Part shown: positions 54,012-61,943 of the stretch, one piece after another | Layout: every line of letters begins with the position of its first letter | Position numbering within the stretch: position 1 is the first letter of the stretch | Source: Mycobacterium florentinum | Lineage (GTDB): Bacteria; Actinomycetota; Actinomycetes; Mycobacteriales; Mycobacteriaceae | Assembly: GCF_010730355.1 (NCBI RefSeq) | Contig: NZ_AP022576.1 | Coordinates: 3,720,001-3,784,000, forward strand | Length of the DNA: 64,000 nt | Direction: 5' to 3' | Position numbers and translations under genes: made by a program | Notes under the pieces: model-generated | The model's database searches: none | The model's input: the letters and a program-made list of their open reading frames with translations, nothing else | What the model was told of the DNA's origin: nothing

Positions 54012-54410
54012 CTAGGCGTCGAGGTGTTCAGCGCGGCGCAGTTCGTCGACGCGCGCGACGATGTCCTGCTGGGCCTCCGTCGACAACCCCGCGGCACGCA
54101 GTGCGATGCGGCGCACACCGTCATCGCGCATCGTGGACATCCAGACCAGCTCTTTGTCGAGCTTCTCGTAGTACTCGTCGTCGGTGAAGTAGGCCGACTT
54201 GATACGGAAGAAGTTGGCCAGGGCGGCCATGGTCGCCGACGACGGGTTCGTGCGATTGCCGGAGCGTAGCTGCGACAGGTAGGGAGCCGACATCGTGATG
54301 CCCTCCGCCTTGAGTGCCGCGATTACCTCCGCAGAGGTGTGCGGCCCGCGCCCGGGTGGATACACCGTGTCGAACAAGCGGTTCAGGCGGGCGGAAAACG
54401 TCGTGCTCAT
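54012..54410 (-). CDS. espR: EspR, nucleoid-associated regulator of ESX-1
   Basis: The 132-residue protein is nearly the same as M. tuberculosis EspR by memory. It has an XRE-type helix-turn-helix (HTSAEVIAALKAEGITMSAP, YLSQLRSGNRTNPSSATMAA) and a C-terminal dimerisation region (YYEKLDKELVW, DELRRAEHLDA). EspR activates the espACD operon and binds widely, also near ESX-1 and whiB6. I use ATG 54410 (MSTTFSARLNRLFD); an earlier ATG at 54425 would add five residues. The upstream region is AT-rich. Confidence 0.96.
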   Translation of the reverse strand: MSTTFSARLNRLFDTVYPPGRGPHTSAEVIAALKAEGITMSAPYLSQLRSGNRTNPSSATMAALANFFRIKSAYFTDDEYYEKLDKELVWMSTMRDDGVRRIALRAAGLSTEAQQDIVARVDELRRAEHLDA

Positions 54411-54865
54411 CGATATGACCTCCACTGGGCTGTAGAAGTGAAACTATTACCTAAGTGTATTTGCTGACCATGGTACCGAGTGTTTGAGTCCGCAACCAGG
54501 TGCAAACGGGGGTGGGTTCGCTGGTGGCGGCCCTGGGGTTCGCTGAATCCACACCTGACGAGCGTCCAACTAAATGACGACAGTGTCCATAATCCGAACA
54601 AAACTCACAGGTTATCCGCAGAAAGCAAGTCTGGTGTTCGGGTGCTTCCGCGATGCGGGGATGGGTGACGCCGCGGCTCGCCGGATGGTGTCGGGCGGAT
54701 ATCTCGCAACGGACTAGTAGAACAATCCTATCGAAAGCCTACTTTGCTGCCCGGTCTGATTTTGGTCGCGATAAGAGGGGAAGGGTGCAGCAAACAGCCC
54801 TCAGAGATACCTCTGGGGGCGACTGCCGGGCTCGGCCGGCTTGCGCGGACGAATGCCGCTGCACC
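54411..54865 (-). promoter_or_regulatory. Noncoding region between the GDT1-type gene and espR
   Basis: This is 455 bp without a convincing gene. The part next to espR is AT-richer (AACTATTACCTAAGTGTATT on the plus strand) and probably holds the espR promoter and autoregulatory sites. A single DnaA-like word TTATCCGCA occurs near 54613. Confidence 0.45.
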
Positions 54866-55561
54866 TTAGACGGTTTCCGGCGACCTCCCTGCCAACGAAG
54901 CTTCGGTGCGGCGCCGTCGCAGAGTTTGCGCTGCCGCCGCGGATACGGCGGCCAGCGCCACCGCCACAACGACCGCGATGGCCGCCGATCGCCATCCCAG
55001 CGCGTTGTCGAACAGCATCCACAGGCCGAAAATTCCGAACAGCACGCCGGCCACCATGTGCAGCAGCCGCTGGGGCAGGCGGCGGTGGAGCAGCATTCCG
55101 GCGCCAATCGCCAGCGCGTCGGCAATGACCATGCCCAAGGTGCTACCGATCCAGACACCGACCCAGTCGTGATCGCTGGCCAACGTGACCGTCGCCAAGG
55201 TCGTCTTGTCACTCAGCTCGGCGAGGGCGAATGACGCCACCACGGTCAGCAACGCGAAGCGGGGCTCGGGCGCGTTGGCGACCTCTTCTTCGTCGGCGGT
55301 GCCCTCTCGCCACGCCCACCCGGCGAAGATCAGGAACGCGATCGCGGACGCGAAGGCTAGCGGGCGTGCCGGCAGGGCGGCGCCGAGGAAGTGGCCGATC
55401 GTCACCGACACCCCGTGCGCCCCGAACGCGGCAATCGTCACCCCGGGCAGCACCACCCACCATCGGAAGCGCAACGCATAAGTCATCGTGATGAGCTGGG
55501 ATCTGTCGCCGAGCTCGGCAAGGAAGACAACGCCAAGACTCAAGAGTGTGGCGGAAAGCAT
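54866..55561 (-). CDS. GDT1/TMEM165 (UPF0016) family cation transporter, probably Mn2+
   Basis: The 231-residue membrane protein has two copies of the family signature, FLAELGDRSQLITMTYALR in helix 1 and ALAELSDKTTLATVTLASD after the central loop, with six or seven helices in all. UPF0016 proteins (MneA, SynPAM71, yeast Gdt1) move Mn2+ or Ca2+ by antiport. ATG 55561 follows AAAGGT. The manganese riboswitch directly upstream points to Mn2+ efflux. By position it corresponds to Rv3848. Confidence 0.88.
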   Translation of the reverse strand: MLSATLLSLGVVFLAELGDRSQLITMTYALRFRWWVVLPGVTIAAFGAHGVSVTIGHFLGAALPARPLAFASAIAFLIFAGWAWREGTADEEEVANAPEPRFALLTVVASFALAELSDKTTLATVTLASDHDWVGVWIGSTLGMVIADALAIGAGMLLHRRLPQRLLHMVAGVLFGIFGLWMLFDNALGWRSAAIAVVVAVALAAVSAAAAQTLRRRRTEASLAGRSPETV

Positions 55562-55611
55562 TTGGGTGACCTTTCGACGGGTCGTCGGCAACCGCTGTGG
55601 TCGTCGAACAC

Positions 55612-55715
55612 CGGTCGAAGGTCTCGCCCACCGATCCTTCGGGACCGGTTCGCCGGCCGGGCTGTTCGCCAGTATGTCGACGCGACGATTCGGGGCTACT
55701 CCCCTTCGCTAACGG
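55612..55715 (-). ncRNA. yybP-ykoY manganese riboswitch
   Basis: Read on the minus strand, the leader contains the two hallmark conserved pieces of the yybP-ykoY class: GAAGGGGAGTAGCCCC (ending at 55692) and, about 65 nt later, GGGCGAGACCTTC (55629-55617). Helical segments (GCCCGGCCGGC, CCGGTCCCG) lie between them. These riboswitches bind Mn2+ and turn on Mn2+ exporters. The next gene, starting 51 bp downstream, is a UPF0016 protein, a classic regulon member. Confidence 0.85.
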
Positions 55716-55815
55716 TCTCAGGGTAGCGGGCAAATCCGGGGCACACCAGACGGCAGAGAAGTTCGGACGCCCGTATCCCTGGATTCGGGGGTCGAACTAA
55801 ACCGTTCGAATTCCC

Positions 55816-56349
55816 TTATGCCGCAAGCAGCATGGCCAGAATCGCGGTGTCGGGATGGCTGATGGGATCGACACCGACGCGGCTCACCATCGACGTGATG
55901 GTGCCGTCGGCTTCCGCCTCGACCCACGCCGCCCGGTGCTCTAATCCCAGATACGGCAATCCCGGCAGCAGGACGCATCCCGACGCCGCTCCACTGCATT
56001 CCGGAAGCGACGGCGTGGTCTCTGACGGGGGATGCAGCATGAGCAGTGCCGGAGGTTGGTGATCCGCGAAATAACCTGGCTGGATTGCTGATTCGCCGAA
56101 TACCGTACCCTCGGCCAGCACCAGGCCGACGGTGTCCGGTTGGGGCTCGTCGGGCAATTCTTCGCGGGCGCCGAATACTGTTGTGGTGGAAAGTAATCCG
56201 GGCAATGATGCGACCCGTACGGCAACCATCAGCAGCTGCGCCCATTCCTTGGTCGAGTCGGGCCAACGGCCGGAGATGACAAACCCTTTGAGGGCACCAC
56301 GAGCATGGAAGGGAGCAACCCCTATCGGCTGGCCTGACCCAGTTTCCAT
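55816..56349 (-). CDS. Conserved hypothetical protein (Rv3847-like)
   Basis: The 177-residue protein has the length I recall for Rv3847 and sits in the same place next to sodA. It has no signal peptide or membrane helix. Visible stretches include FVISGRWPDSTKEWAQLLMV, CVLLPGLPYLGLEHRAAWVE and a C-terminal ISHPDTAILAMLLA. No catalytic motif is evident. Its mRNA is probably separate from sodA because a strong hairpin lies between them. Confidence 0.75.
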   Translation of the reverse strand: METGSGQPIGVAPFHARGALKGFVISGRWPDSTKEWAQLLMVAVRVASLPGLLSTTTVFGAREELPDEPQPDTVGLVLAEGTVFGESAIQPGYFADHQPPALLMLHPPSETTPSLPECSGAASGCVLLPGLPYLGLEHRAAWVEAEADGTITSMVSRVGVDPISHPDTAILAMLLAA

Positions 56350-56499
56350 CTCGACCTCCGCGCGACGTCGTCGTCCGAATTAACCACGCTGGTAGCTCGA
56401 ATAGTTAAGAATGCCTGCGGTTTAGGTGCGTTGCAACTCGACACGACCAACTCGCGCTGACCTTTCCTGAAGCGAGCCGACCGGAGCGGGCTAAAGGTA

Positions 56500-56528
56500 G
56501 GGGCGCCACGCGATCCGCGTGACGCCCC
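56500..56528 (-). terminator. Strong hairpin downstream of sodA
   Basis: GGGGCGCCACGCG (56500-56512) pairs with CGCGTGACGCCCC (56516-56528) over 13 bp with one mismatch and a 3-nt loop. It lies 18 bp after the sodA stop. The minus-strand transcript continues with TACCTTTAGC, so the T-run is weak but the stem is very stable. Confidence 0.75.
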
Positions 56529-56545
56529 GGCCCTACGAGATGGAA

Positions 56546-57169
56546 TCAGCCGAAAATAAGCCCTTGGGTCTTCGAAGTTGCAGCCGCGTAACGCGATTGC
56601 ACGTCTGCCCAATTGACGACGTTCCAGAACGCCTTGACGTAGTCGGCCTTGACGTTCTTGTACTGCAGGTAGAAGGCGTGCTCCCACATGTCGACCTGCA
56701 GCAGCGGGATGATGCCCAGCGGGACGTTGGCCTGCTGGTCGTAGAGCTGGAAGGTCAGCAGCCGGTCGCCGAGGGTGTCGTAGCCGAGCACCGCCCAGCC
56801 CGAGCCCTGCAAGCCGTTGGCGGCCGCGCTGAACTGAGCCCGGAACTTGTCGAACGATCCGAACTGCTCATCGATCGCGGCGGCGAGGTCGCCGGTCGGC
56901 TTGTCGCCACCGTTCGGCGACAGGTTCTTCCACCAGATCGAGTGGTTGACGTGGCCACCCAAGTGGAACGCCAGGTTCTTCTCGTTCAAGAAGATCGCGG
57001 CGTGGTCGTCCTTGCCGCGGGCCTCTTCGAGTTTGGCAATGGCGTCGTTCAAGCCTTTGACGTAAGTCGCATGGTGCTTGCTGTGGTGGATTTCGTTGAT
57101 CTGACCGGAGATGTGTGGTTCCAGCGCTGCGTAGTCCCAGTCCAAGTCGGGCAGGGTGTATTCAGCCAC
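56546..57169 (-). CDS. sodA: Superoxide dismutase [Fe/Mn]
   Basis: The 207-residue enzyme matches the M. tuberculosis SodA in length. Metal ligands lie in [14 protein letters not shown] (first His), [10 protein letters not shown], and the signature [12 protein letters not shown] (Asp and His). It removes superoxide and is exported without a classical signal peptide. The start is GTG 57169 ([13 protein letters not shown]), 4 bp after GGAAT; upstream in-frame codons to 57223 are not family-like. Confidence 0.97.
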   Translation of the reverse strand: MAEYTLPDLDWDYAALEPHISGQINEIHHSKHHATYVKGLNDAIAKLEEARGKDDHAAIFLNEKNLAFHLGGHVNHSIWWKNLSPNGGDKPTGDLAAAIDEQFGSFDKFRAQFSAAANGLQGSGWAVLGYDTLGDRLLTFQLYDQQANVPLGIIPLLQVDMWEHAFYLQYKNVKADYVKAFWNVVNWADVQSRYAAATSKTQGLIFG

Positions 57170-57334
57170 GGCATTCCTTTCCTCGATGATCGTCTTAGCG
57201 TGCATTCGCACGGAGTCCGCCACGCGACAGGCTCAGCGTAATCAACCCTGCTCCATGACAGCACGCGCCGCAAGGACGGCCTTTAGCGGCCGGTAAGTCG
57301 GGTACCCGCTGGGCGTGGTTTCAGGAGGAAATAA

Positions 57335-57490
57335 TCAAGACAAAACGATGAGGGCGAGAACCGCGAGCAATGCCAACGCGATCAGGCCGGCACGCAAGGC
57401 GGCGATGCTGTAACTGTGGTTCCAGGCAGGCGATCCGGAATACGAGTTCGACGCGGCCGGGGTACCCGGACCGAACGAATGCATCGCCAT
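57335..57490 (-). CDS. Small single-helix membrane protein, 51 residues
   Basis: ATG 57490 gives MAMHSFGPGTPAASNSYSGS followed by PAWNHSYSIAALRAG and a C-terminal transmembrane helix LIALALLAVLALIVLS. GAAAGG lies about 7 bp before it. The longer frame upstream has a different, Arg-rich composition and is probably not translated. No family is recognised. It may be a small envelope stress peptide, by type only. Confidence 0.5.
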   Translation of the reverse strand: MAMHSFGPGTPAASNSYSGSPAWNHSYSIAALRAGLIALALLAVLALIVLS

Positions 57491-58053
57491 CAATCGCCTT
57501 TCACCGGTCGGCCACCTCGGTCGAGTGAGGTGAGTCACAACATTTTTCGTGATGGCGATCATAACCCCTTGTGATGGGGTTGAAAAATGTCTGCCGCGAC
57601 AACGCGTTGAGCTGCGGATTCGTTTTGGCGATTGCCGGTGAGGATCGGGTCGGGATTCAGCAGTGACCGTGTTCCGATGGGGCGGGTCCGATCGCTGTGC
57701 ATGGGGGCGGTCCATTCGCTCGACTGCTCGTCCGGCCTGTCGATGGCGTGGCAAAAATGCCCAGCGTTATCCACAGTTGGTGCCAGGGTTAACCGCTAGT
57801 TGCTGATTGATTGCGTCTGTACCCCTACCGCCCATGTGGATAAACCTGTGGAAACTGTGGATAGTCATGAAGTAGCTGTGACCCGCGTAACAGGTGCCGA
57901 TCCGCGATGCCGAACGCGGATAGCTACCCGCAGCGGCGCGGTTTCGCGAGCCCGCAAACCCGCGGGGCATCGTCGCTTTTCAGGGGGCCGCGTCGGGTGG
58001 TGCGGTGGTTGCGTTGCCGTGGCCCGCATCGTCGCCGGGGCTACGCTGGTCCG
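57491..58053. other. Long noncoding region with DnaA-box cluster
   Basis: These 563 bp between the small membrane protein and the DUF4328-type gene hold no frame with family-like sequence. The part from about 57760 to 57890 is AT-richer and contains the DnaA-box-like sites listed separately. Confidence 0.6.
57767..57864. promoter_or_regulatory. Cluster of four DnaA-box-like 9-mers
   Basis: TTATCCACA (57767-57775) is a perfect DnaA box. On the other strand orientation lie TGTGGATAA (57835-57843, perfect), TGTGGAAAC (57847-57855) and TGTGGATAG (57856-57864), the last two differing at one or two places. Four sites in 98 bp in a GC-rich genome is far above chance. No replication gene is adjacent. 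Confidence 0.7.
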
Positions 58054-59103
58054 GTGATCCAGACGTGCTCCCAGTGCGGCACTCGGTGGAACGTGCGCGA
58101 ACGCCGGCGCGAGTGGTGCCCCCGCTGTCGTGGCGCGCTGCTGGCACCGTTGGCGGATGCGCCGGCGGCCGATCCCCGCTGGAGTACGCACGCCAGCGCG
58201 CCGGCGCCCGCTCGTCCGGTCGCGCCGCAACGCACTGTGCCGCGGTTGCCACCGGGCTTCCGCTGGATCGCGGTGCGCCCGGGCGCCGCACCCCCCGCGC
58301 GGCGCGGCAGGCGCGAGCTGGGCCCCACACCCCGCTACGCGGTGATCCCGCGTTGGGGATTGACCGACCGCGTCGAGCAGGCCTCCGCCGGCGCCGAAGG
58401 GTCGTCGGTACCGGTTCCGCCGTCGGCCGCTGTGGTGCGCCTGGTGCTGTTCATCAGCGTGCTCGCGCTGGGCGGAGCGGCACTGGTGTACGTCGCCCGG
58501 TATGTGCTGTTGGTGTACAACCGCAAGACCTTGCTCAACTCGCTGGTGGCGGCCGCGGCGGACTGGTTGGGGGACTTGGCCAGTGTGGTGGCACTGGCGG
58601 CGCTGATCGCCTCTGGCGTGTTTCTGATCCGGTGGCTGATCGCCCGGCGGGCCGCCGTGTTTTCGCATTACGGGCTGGCCGATCACCGTTCCACCGCCGC
58701 GTTGTGGGCCGGCTGCGTCGTGCCGCTGGCCAATCTGTTCTGGGCTCCGGTCTACGTCATCGAGCTGGCCATCCTGGAAGATCACTACAGCCGGGTGCGC
58801 CGAACCATTCTGGAGTGGTGGATCGCGTGGATCTTCAGCTACGCGGTGTCGATCTGGGCCATCGTCACCAGCTTCGCCACCGACCCGCAGGGCATCGCGA
58901 ACAACACCGTCCTGATGGTGTTCGGCTACCTGTTCGCCGCGGCGACGCTGGCCGCCGTGGCCCGGGTTTTCGAGGGATTCGAACGCAAGCCCGTCGCACG
59001 GCCCGCGCATCGCTGGGTCGTGGTGACCCCAGATCTCCCGGATCGGCCCGGCGAGTCCGTCGCTGCTCCGGTTGAGTTGAAGGGGGAGGAACCGGCAGCA
59101 TAG
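58054..59103 (+). CDS. DUF4328 membrane protein with N-terminal zinc ribbon (Rv3843c-like)
   Basis: The 349-residue protein starts with a zinc ribbon (QTCSQCGTRWNVRERRREW then CPRC, two CxxC pairs), a Pro-rich linker, and about six membrane helices of the DUF4328 type (LVLFISVLALGGAALVYVAR, WWIAWIFSYAVSIWAIV). The start is GTG 58054; upstream in-frame sequence to 57907 is Arg-rich and overlaps the AT-rich region. glpQ1 begins 4 bp after its stop, so the two form an operon. Function unknown. Confidence 0.8.
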   Translation: MIQTCSQCGTRWNVRERRREWCPRCRGALLAPLADAPAADPRWSTHASAPAPARPVAPQRTVPRLPPGFRWIAVRPGAAPPARRGRRELGPTPRYAVIPRWGLTDRVEQASAGAEGSSVPVPPSAAVVRLVLFISVLALGGAALVYVARYVLLVYNRKTLLNSLVAAAADWLGDLASVVALAALIASGVFLIRWLIARRAAVFSHYGLADHRSTAALWAGCVVPLANLFWAPVYVIELAILEDHYSRVRRTILEWWIAWIFSYAVSIWAIVTSFATDPQGIANNTVLMVFGYLFAAATLAAVARVFEGFERKPVARPAHRWVVVTPDLPDRPGESVAAPVELKGEEPAA

Positions 59104-59107
59104 GGGA

Positions 59108-59932
59108 ATGACGTGGGCCGACGAGGTGGTCGCCGGGCATCCCTTTGTCGTTGCCCATCGTGGCGCCTCGGCGGCACGCCCCGAACACACCCTGGCCGCG
59201 TACGACCTCGCGCTCAAAGAGGGCGCCGACGGGGTGGAATGCGATGTGCGGCTGACCCGCGACGGCCATTTGGTGTGTGTGCACGACCGCCGGCTGGACC
59301 GAACCTCGACCGGCGCCGGTCTGGTCAGCACCATGACGCTGGCCCAGCTGCGCGGGCTCGAATTCGGCGCCTGGCACGACAGCTGGCGGCCCGACGGCAC
59401 CCACGGTGACACCAGCCTGCTGACGCTGGATGCCCTGGTATCGCTGGTGCTCGACTGGAACCGTCCGGTGAAGATCTTCATCGAGACCAAGCATCCGGTC
59501 CGGTACGGCTCGCTGGTCGAAAGCAAACTGCTGGCGCTGCTGCACCGCTACGGCATCGCCTCGCCGGCGTCCGCCGCACGGTCACGCGCGGTGGTGATGT
59601 CCTTCTCGGCCGCGGCGGTCTGGCGAATCCGGCGAGCGGCACCGCTGCTGCCAACGGTGCTGCTCGGCCGGAATGCTCGGTACCTGACCAGCAGCGCGGC
59701 CACCGCCGTCGGGGCCACCGCCGTCGGGCCTTCGATCATTGCCCTGAAGGACTATCCGCAGCTGGTGGATCGCGCAGCCGCTCAGGGCCGGGCCGTGTAC
59801 TGCTGGACCGTCGACGGGTACGACGACATCGACTTCTGCCGGGACGTCGGGGTGGCCTGGATCGCTACCAACCACCCCGGCCGCACGAAGACCTGGCTGG
59901 AAAACTCGCGGACCCTCGACGGCAGGGGTTAG
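59108..59932 (+). CDS. glpQ1: Glycerophosphodiester phosphodiesterase
   Basis: The product has 274 residues, the length of Rv3842c. It shows the GDPD motifs VVAHRGASAARPEHTLAAY, GADGVECDVRLTRDGHLVC (Glu and Asp ligands) and VHDRRLDRTSTG, with later IETKHPVRYG and the C-terminal VDGYDDIDFCRDVGVAWIAT. It hydrolyses glycerophosphodiesters to glycerol-3-phosphate and alcohol. No signal peptide is seen, so it is cytosolic. Its end overlaps the convergent bfrB by 4 bp. Confidence 0.94.
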   Translation: MTWADEVVAGHPFVVAHRGASAARPEHTLAAYDLALKEGADGVECDVRLTRDGHLVCVHDRRLDRTSTGAGLVSTMTLAQLRGLEFGAWHDSWRPDGTHGDTSLLTLDALVSLVLDWNRPVKIFIETKHPVRYGSLVESKLLALLHRYGIASPASAARSRAVVMSFSAAAVWRIRRAAPLLPTVLLGRNARYLTSSAATAVGATAVGPSIIALKDYPQLVDRAAAQGRAVYCWTVDGYDDIDFCRDVGVAWIATNHPGRTKTWLENSRTLDGRG

Positions 59933-60486
59933 ACCGGCGAGACGAGGTGGCCGCCCGCGGCCGGTGGCGCACTCGCGCTGATGGCCTGGGTGCCGACCTC
60001 GCGGGCGACGAAATTCTCCAGATCGAACAGGTTGGCTCCGGCGCGATCGGACACCGTCACGAGGGTCTTCATCACCGCTACCTCTTCGACCTGCTCCTGC
60101 AGGAACCACTGCATGAACTGTTCGCCGAGGTAGTCGCCCTCGTCGCGGGCCACCCGGGCCAGCTGGGTGATCTGGTCGGTGACCAACCGTTCCTGCTCGA
60201 GAGCCAGGACCAGCGCGTCGCGTGGCTGGTCGAATCGATTGCGCACCGCGTCGATGCCCGCGATCTCGACCGGCACGTCACGGTCGAGCAGATGCTGCAC
60301 CAGCATCATCGCGTGGTTGCGTTCCTCGAGCGCGCGCCCGTAAAAATGCTTCGCCAATTGTGGCAGCTCGGCGGCGCTAAAATAAACGGCAATCGCGACG
60401 TATTGCTGGGAGCTGGTGAATTCGTGAGAAATCTGTTCCTGGAGTAATGAGTGGAACTTAGACTTCGGGGCATCGGTTTCGGTCAT
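59929..60486 (-). CDS. bfrB: BfrB, ferritin
   Basis: The 185-residue ferritin (181 in M. tuberculosis) has the four-helix-bundle ferroxidase residues in EQISHEFTSSQQYVAIAVYF, RALEERNHAMMLVQHLL and EQVEEVAVMKTLV. It lacks the heme-binding Met of bacterioferritin, and its C-terminal tail (ASAPPAAGGHLVSPV) is that of mycobacterial BfrB. It stores iron. In M. tuberculosis bfrB is activated by iron-loaded IdeR. A possible degenerate IdeR-like palindrome lies 110 bp upstream. Confidence 0.95.
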   Translation of the reverse strand: MTETDAPKSKFHSLLQEQISHEFTSSQQYVAIAVYFSAAELPQLAKHFYGRALEERNHAMMLVQHLLDRDVPVEIAGIDAVRNRFDQPRDALVLALEQERLVTDQITQLARVARDEGDYLGEQFMQWFLQEQVEEVAVMKTLVTVSDRAGANLFDLENFVAREVGTQAISASAPPAAGGHLVSPV

Positions 60487-60595
60487 GTCGGCAGCTTAGC
60501 GCAGGTAGAAGGGCACCGCCAAGAGCGTGTGACGAGGTTCAAGAAAAGCTCTTAGAACTGTGTCGACGCCATTTGTTCAGACCAGGTTACCAAAG

Positions 60596-60610
60596 TATAG
60601 AAAGCCTATA
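60596..60610 (-). promoter_or_regulatory. Possible degenerate IdeR-type palindrome upstream of bfrB
   Basis: TATAGAAAGCCTATA has perfect 5-bp arms (TATAG/CTATA) around AAAGC. It only loosely fits the IdeR consensus, but the bfrB promoter of M. tuberculosis carries several weak IdeR boxes at this kind of distance. Confidence 0.3.
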
Positions 60611-60665
60611 TCTCGTCGCGTGTATTTCGGGAATTGCGTTGCACATTAGCGCCTGGAAATCAATA

Positions 60666-61898
60666 TCAGTTCCCGTCGAGCGCGGCTGCGGGCACCGCGG
60701 AGTCGGCGGCCAGCGCCTCGAAAAGCTTGCCCGCCACCTCGTGATTCCAGACCACCACCGACCCGGCGCTGTTGCTGGTGAAGTCGCCGATCGGAACGGT
60801 CAGCGTGGTGGTGGCGCCGTGCAGCGCCGAGCCCAACCGGGCCAGGTCCCACACGTGATCGCCGTCGTCGACCGTCAGCGCGTCGGCCGCGGCGTGCGGC
60901 ACCGCGTACCAGCGCCACGGATTGAGCCACACCGACGGGCTGGCGGCGCGGTCCAGCAGCGCCGAGATGAACTGCCGCTGGTTGACCATCCGGTCCAGAT
61001 CCGCCCGGGGAGTGTCGCGGGTGCGGACGTACCCGAGCGCGCCGCGCCCGTTCAGCTTCTGACAGCCGGCGGGCAGGTCGATGCCGGCCAGCGGGTCGTC
61101 GATCGGCGCGGTCGGGCAGACGGTGATGCCGCCCAGGGCGTCCACCAGGACCGCGAACCCGGCGAATCCGATTTCGGCGTAGTGGTCCAGACGCAGTCCG
61201 GTGGTCTGCTCGACCGTTTGGGTCAACAGCGGCGCCCCGCCGATCGCGAACGCGGAGTTGATTTTGTCCTTGCCGTGTCCGGGGATCGGCACGAACGAAT
61301 CGCGCGGTATCGACACCATCGTCGTCGGCGTGCTCGACCCGAACGCGGGAATGTGGATCAGCAGGATGGTGTCGGTGCGACTGCTACCGACATCGCCTCC
61401 GGTGGCCAGACTGTCCTGTTGCTCGGCCGACAGGCCTTGCCGGCTGTCCGAGCCGACGAGCAGCCAGTTGGTGCCGCGGCCGGGCCCGGGCCGATCGGCG
61501 TAATTGGTCAATACCGGTTTGCGATGCAGCGTCGTGTCCAGCCATAAGCCGCCGCCCAGGACACCGGCGACGGCCAGCAGCAAACCGATCAGCAGCGTCG
61601 ATGCGATGACGCGGCCCCAGCGGCGCTTCTTGCGCTTGCGGTGCACGCCCGGCAGGTCCGATGGCGGCGTTGACCGGTCGCGTGGACGCGCCCGTGGTCG
61701 CGGCTTTTCCCGCGGCGCCACGTGGCTGGGGACGGCCTTACCGGCGGGGACCGGCGGCGCGACCCGGGGCAGCGGCACGGTCTCGTCGGTGGGCGACGGC
61801 ACCGGCTCGCCGTAGCGGTGCAGCACGGGCGGCGGCTCGCGACGCGAATCCCATGGCGGGACCGGTCGTCCGCGGTGTGGTGATCGGTCGCCGCTCAC
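60666..61898 (-). CDS. LytR-CpsA-Psr family cell-wall ligase
   Basis: The 410-residue protein has a Pro/Arg-rich cytosolic start, one membrane helix (about 96-120, VIASTLLIGLLLAVAGVLGG) and an extracellular LCP domain: NWLLVGSDSRQGLS, SRTDTILLIHIP, TTMVSIPRDSFVPI, KINSAFAIGG and GYVRTRDTPRADLDRMVNQR. LCP enzymes attach arabinogalactan or other glycans to peptidoglycan. The start is GTG 61898. By position it corresponds to Rv3840, which I recall as a short 137-residue ORF, so the full-length gene is kept here. Confidence 0.9.
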   Translation of the reverse strand: MSGDRSPHRGRPVPPWDSRREPPPVLHRYGEPVPSPTDETVPLPRVAPPVPAGKAVPSHVAPREKPRPRARPRDRSTPPSDLPGVHRKRKKRRWGRVIASTLLIGLLLAVAGVLGGGLWLDTTLHRKPVLTNYADRPGPGRGTNWLLVGSDSRQGLSAEQQDSLATGGDVGSSRTDTILLIHIPAFGSSTPTTMVSIPRDSFVPIPGHGKDKINSAFAIGGAPLLTQTVEQTTGLRLDHYAEIGFAGFAVLVDALGGITVCPTAPIDDPLAGIDLPAGCQKLNGRGALGYVRTRDTPRADLDRMVNQRQFISALLDRAASPSVWLNPWRWYAVPHAAADALTVDDGDHVWDLARLGSALHGATTTLTVPIGDFTSNSAGSVVVWNHEVAGKLFEALAADSAVPAAALDGN

Positions 61899-61943
61899 CC
61901 GGCTAACTTACGTGCCCCACTCGGCACCGCGCGGCGCGCCCGG

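Noticed and set aside
54611..54621. A further DnaA box near espR (TTATCCGCA)
   Set aside because: Single site with a mismatch at a key position and no second box nearby.
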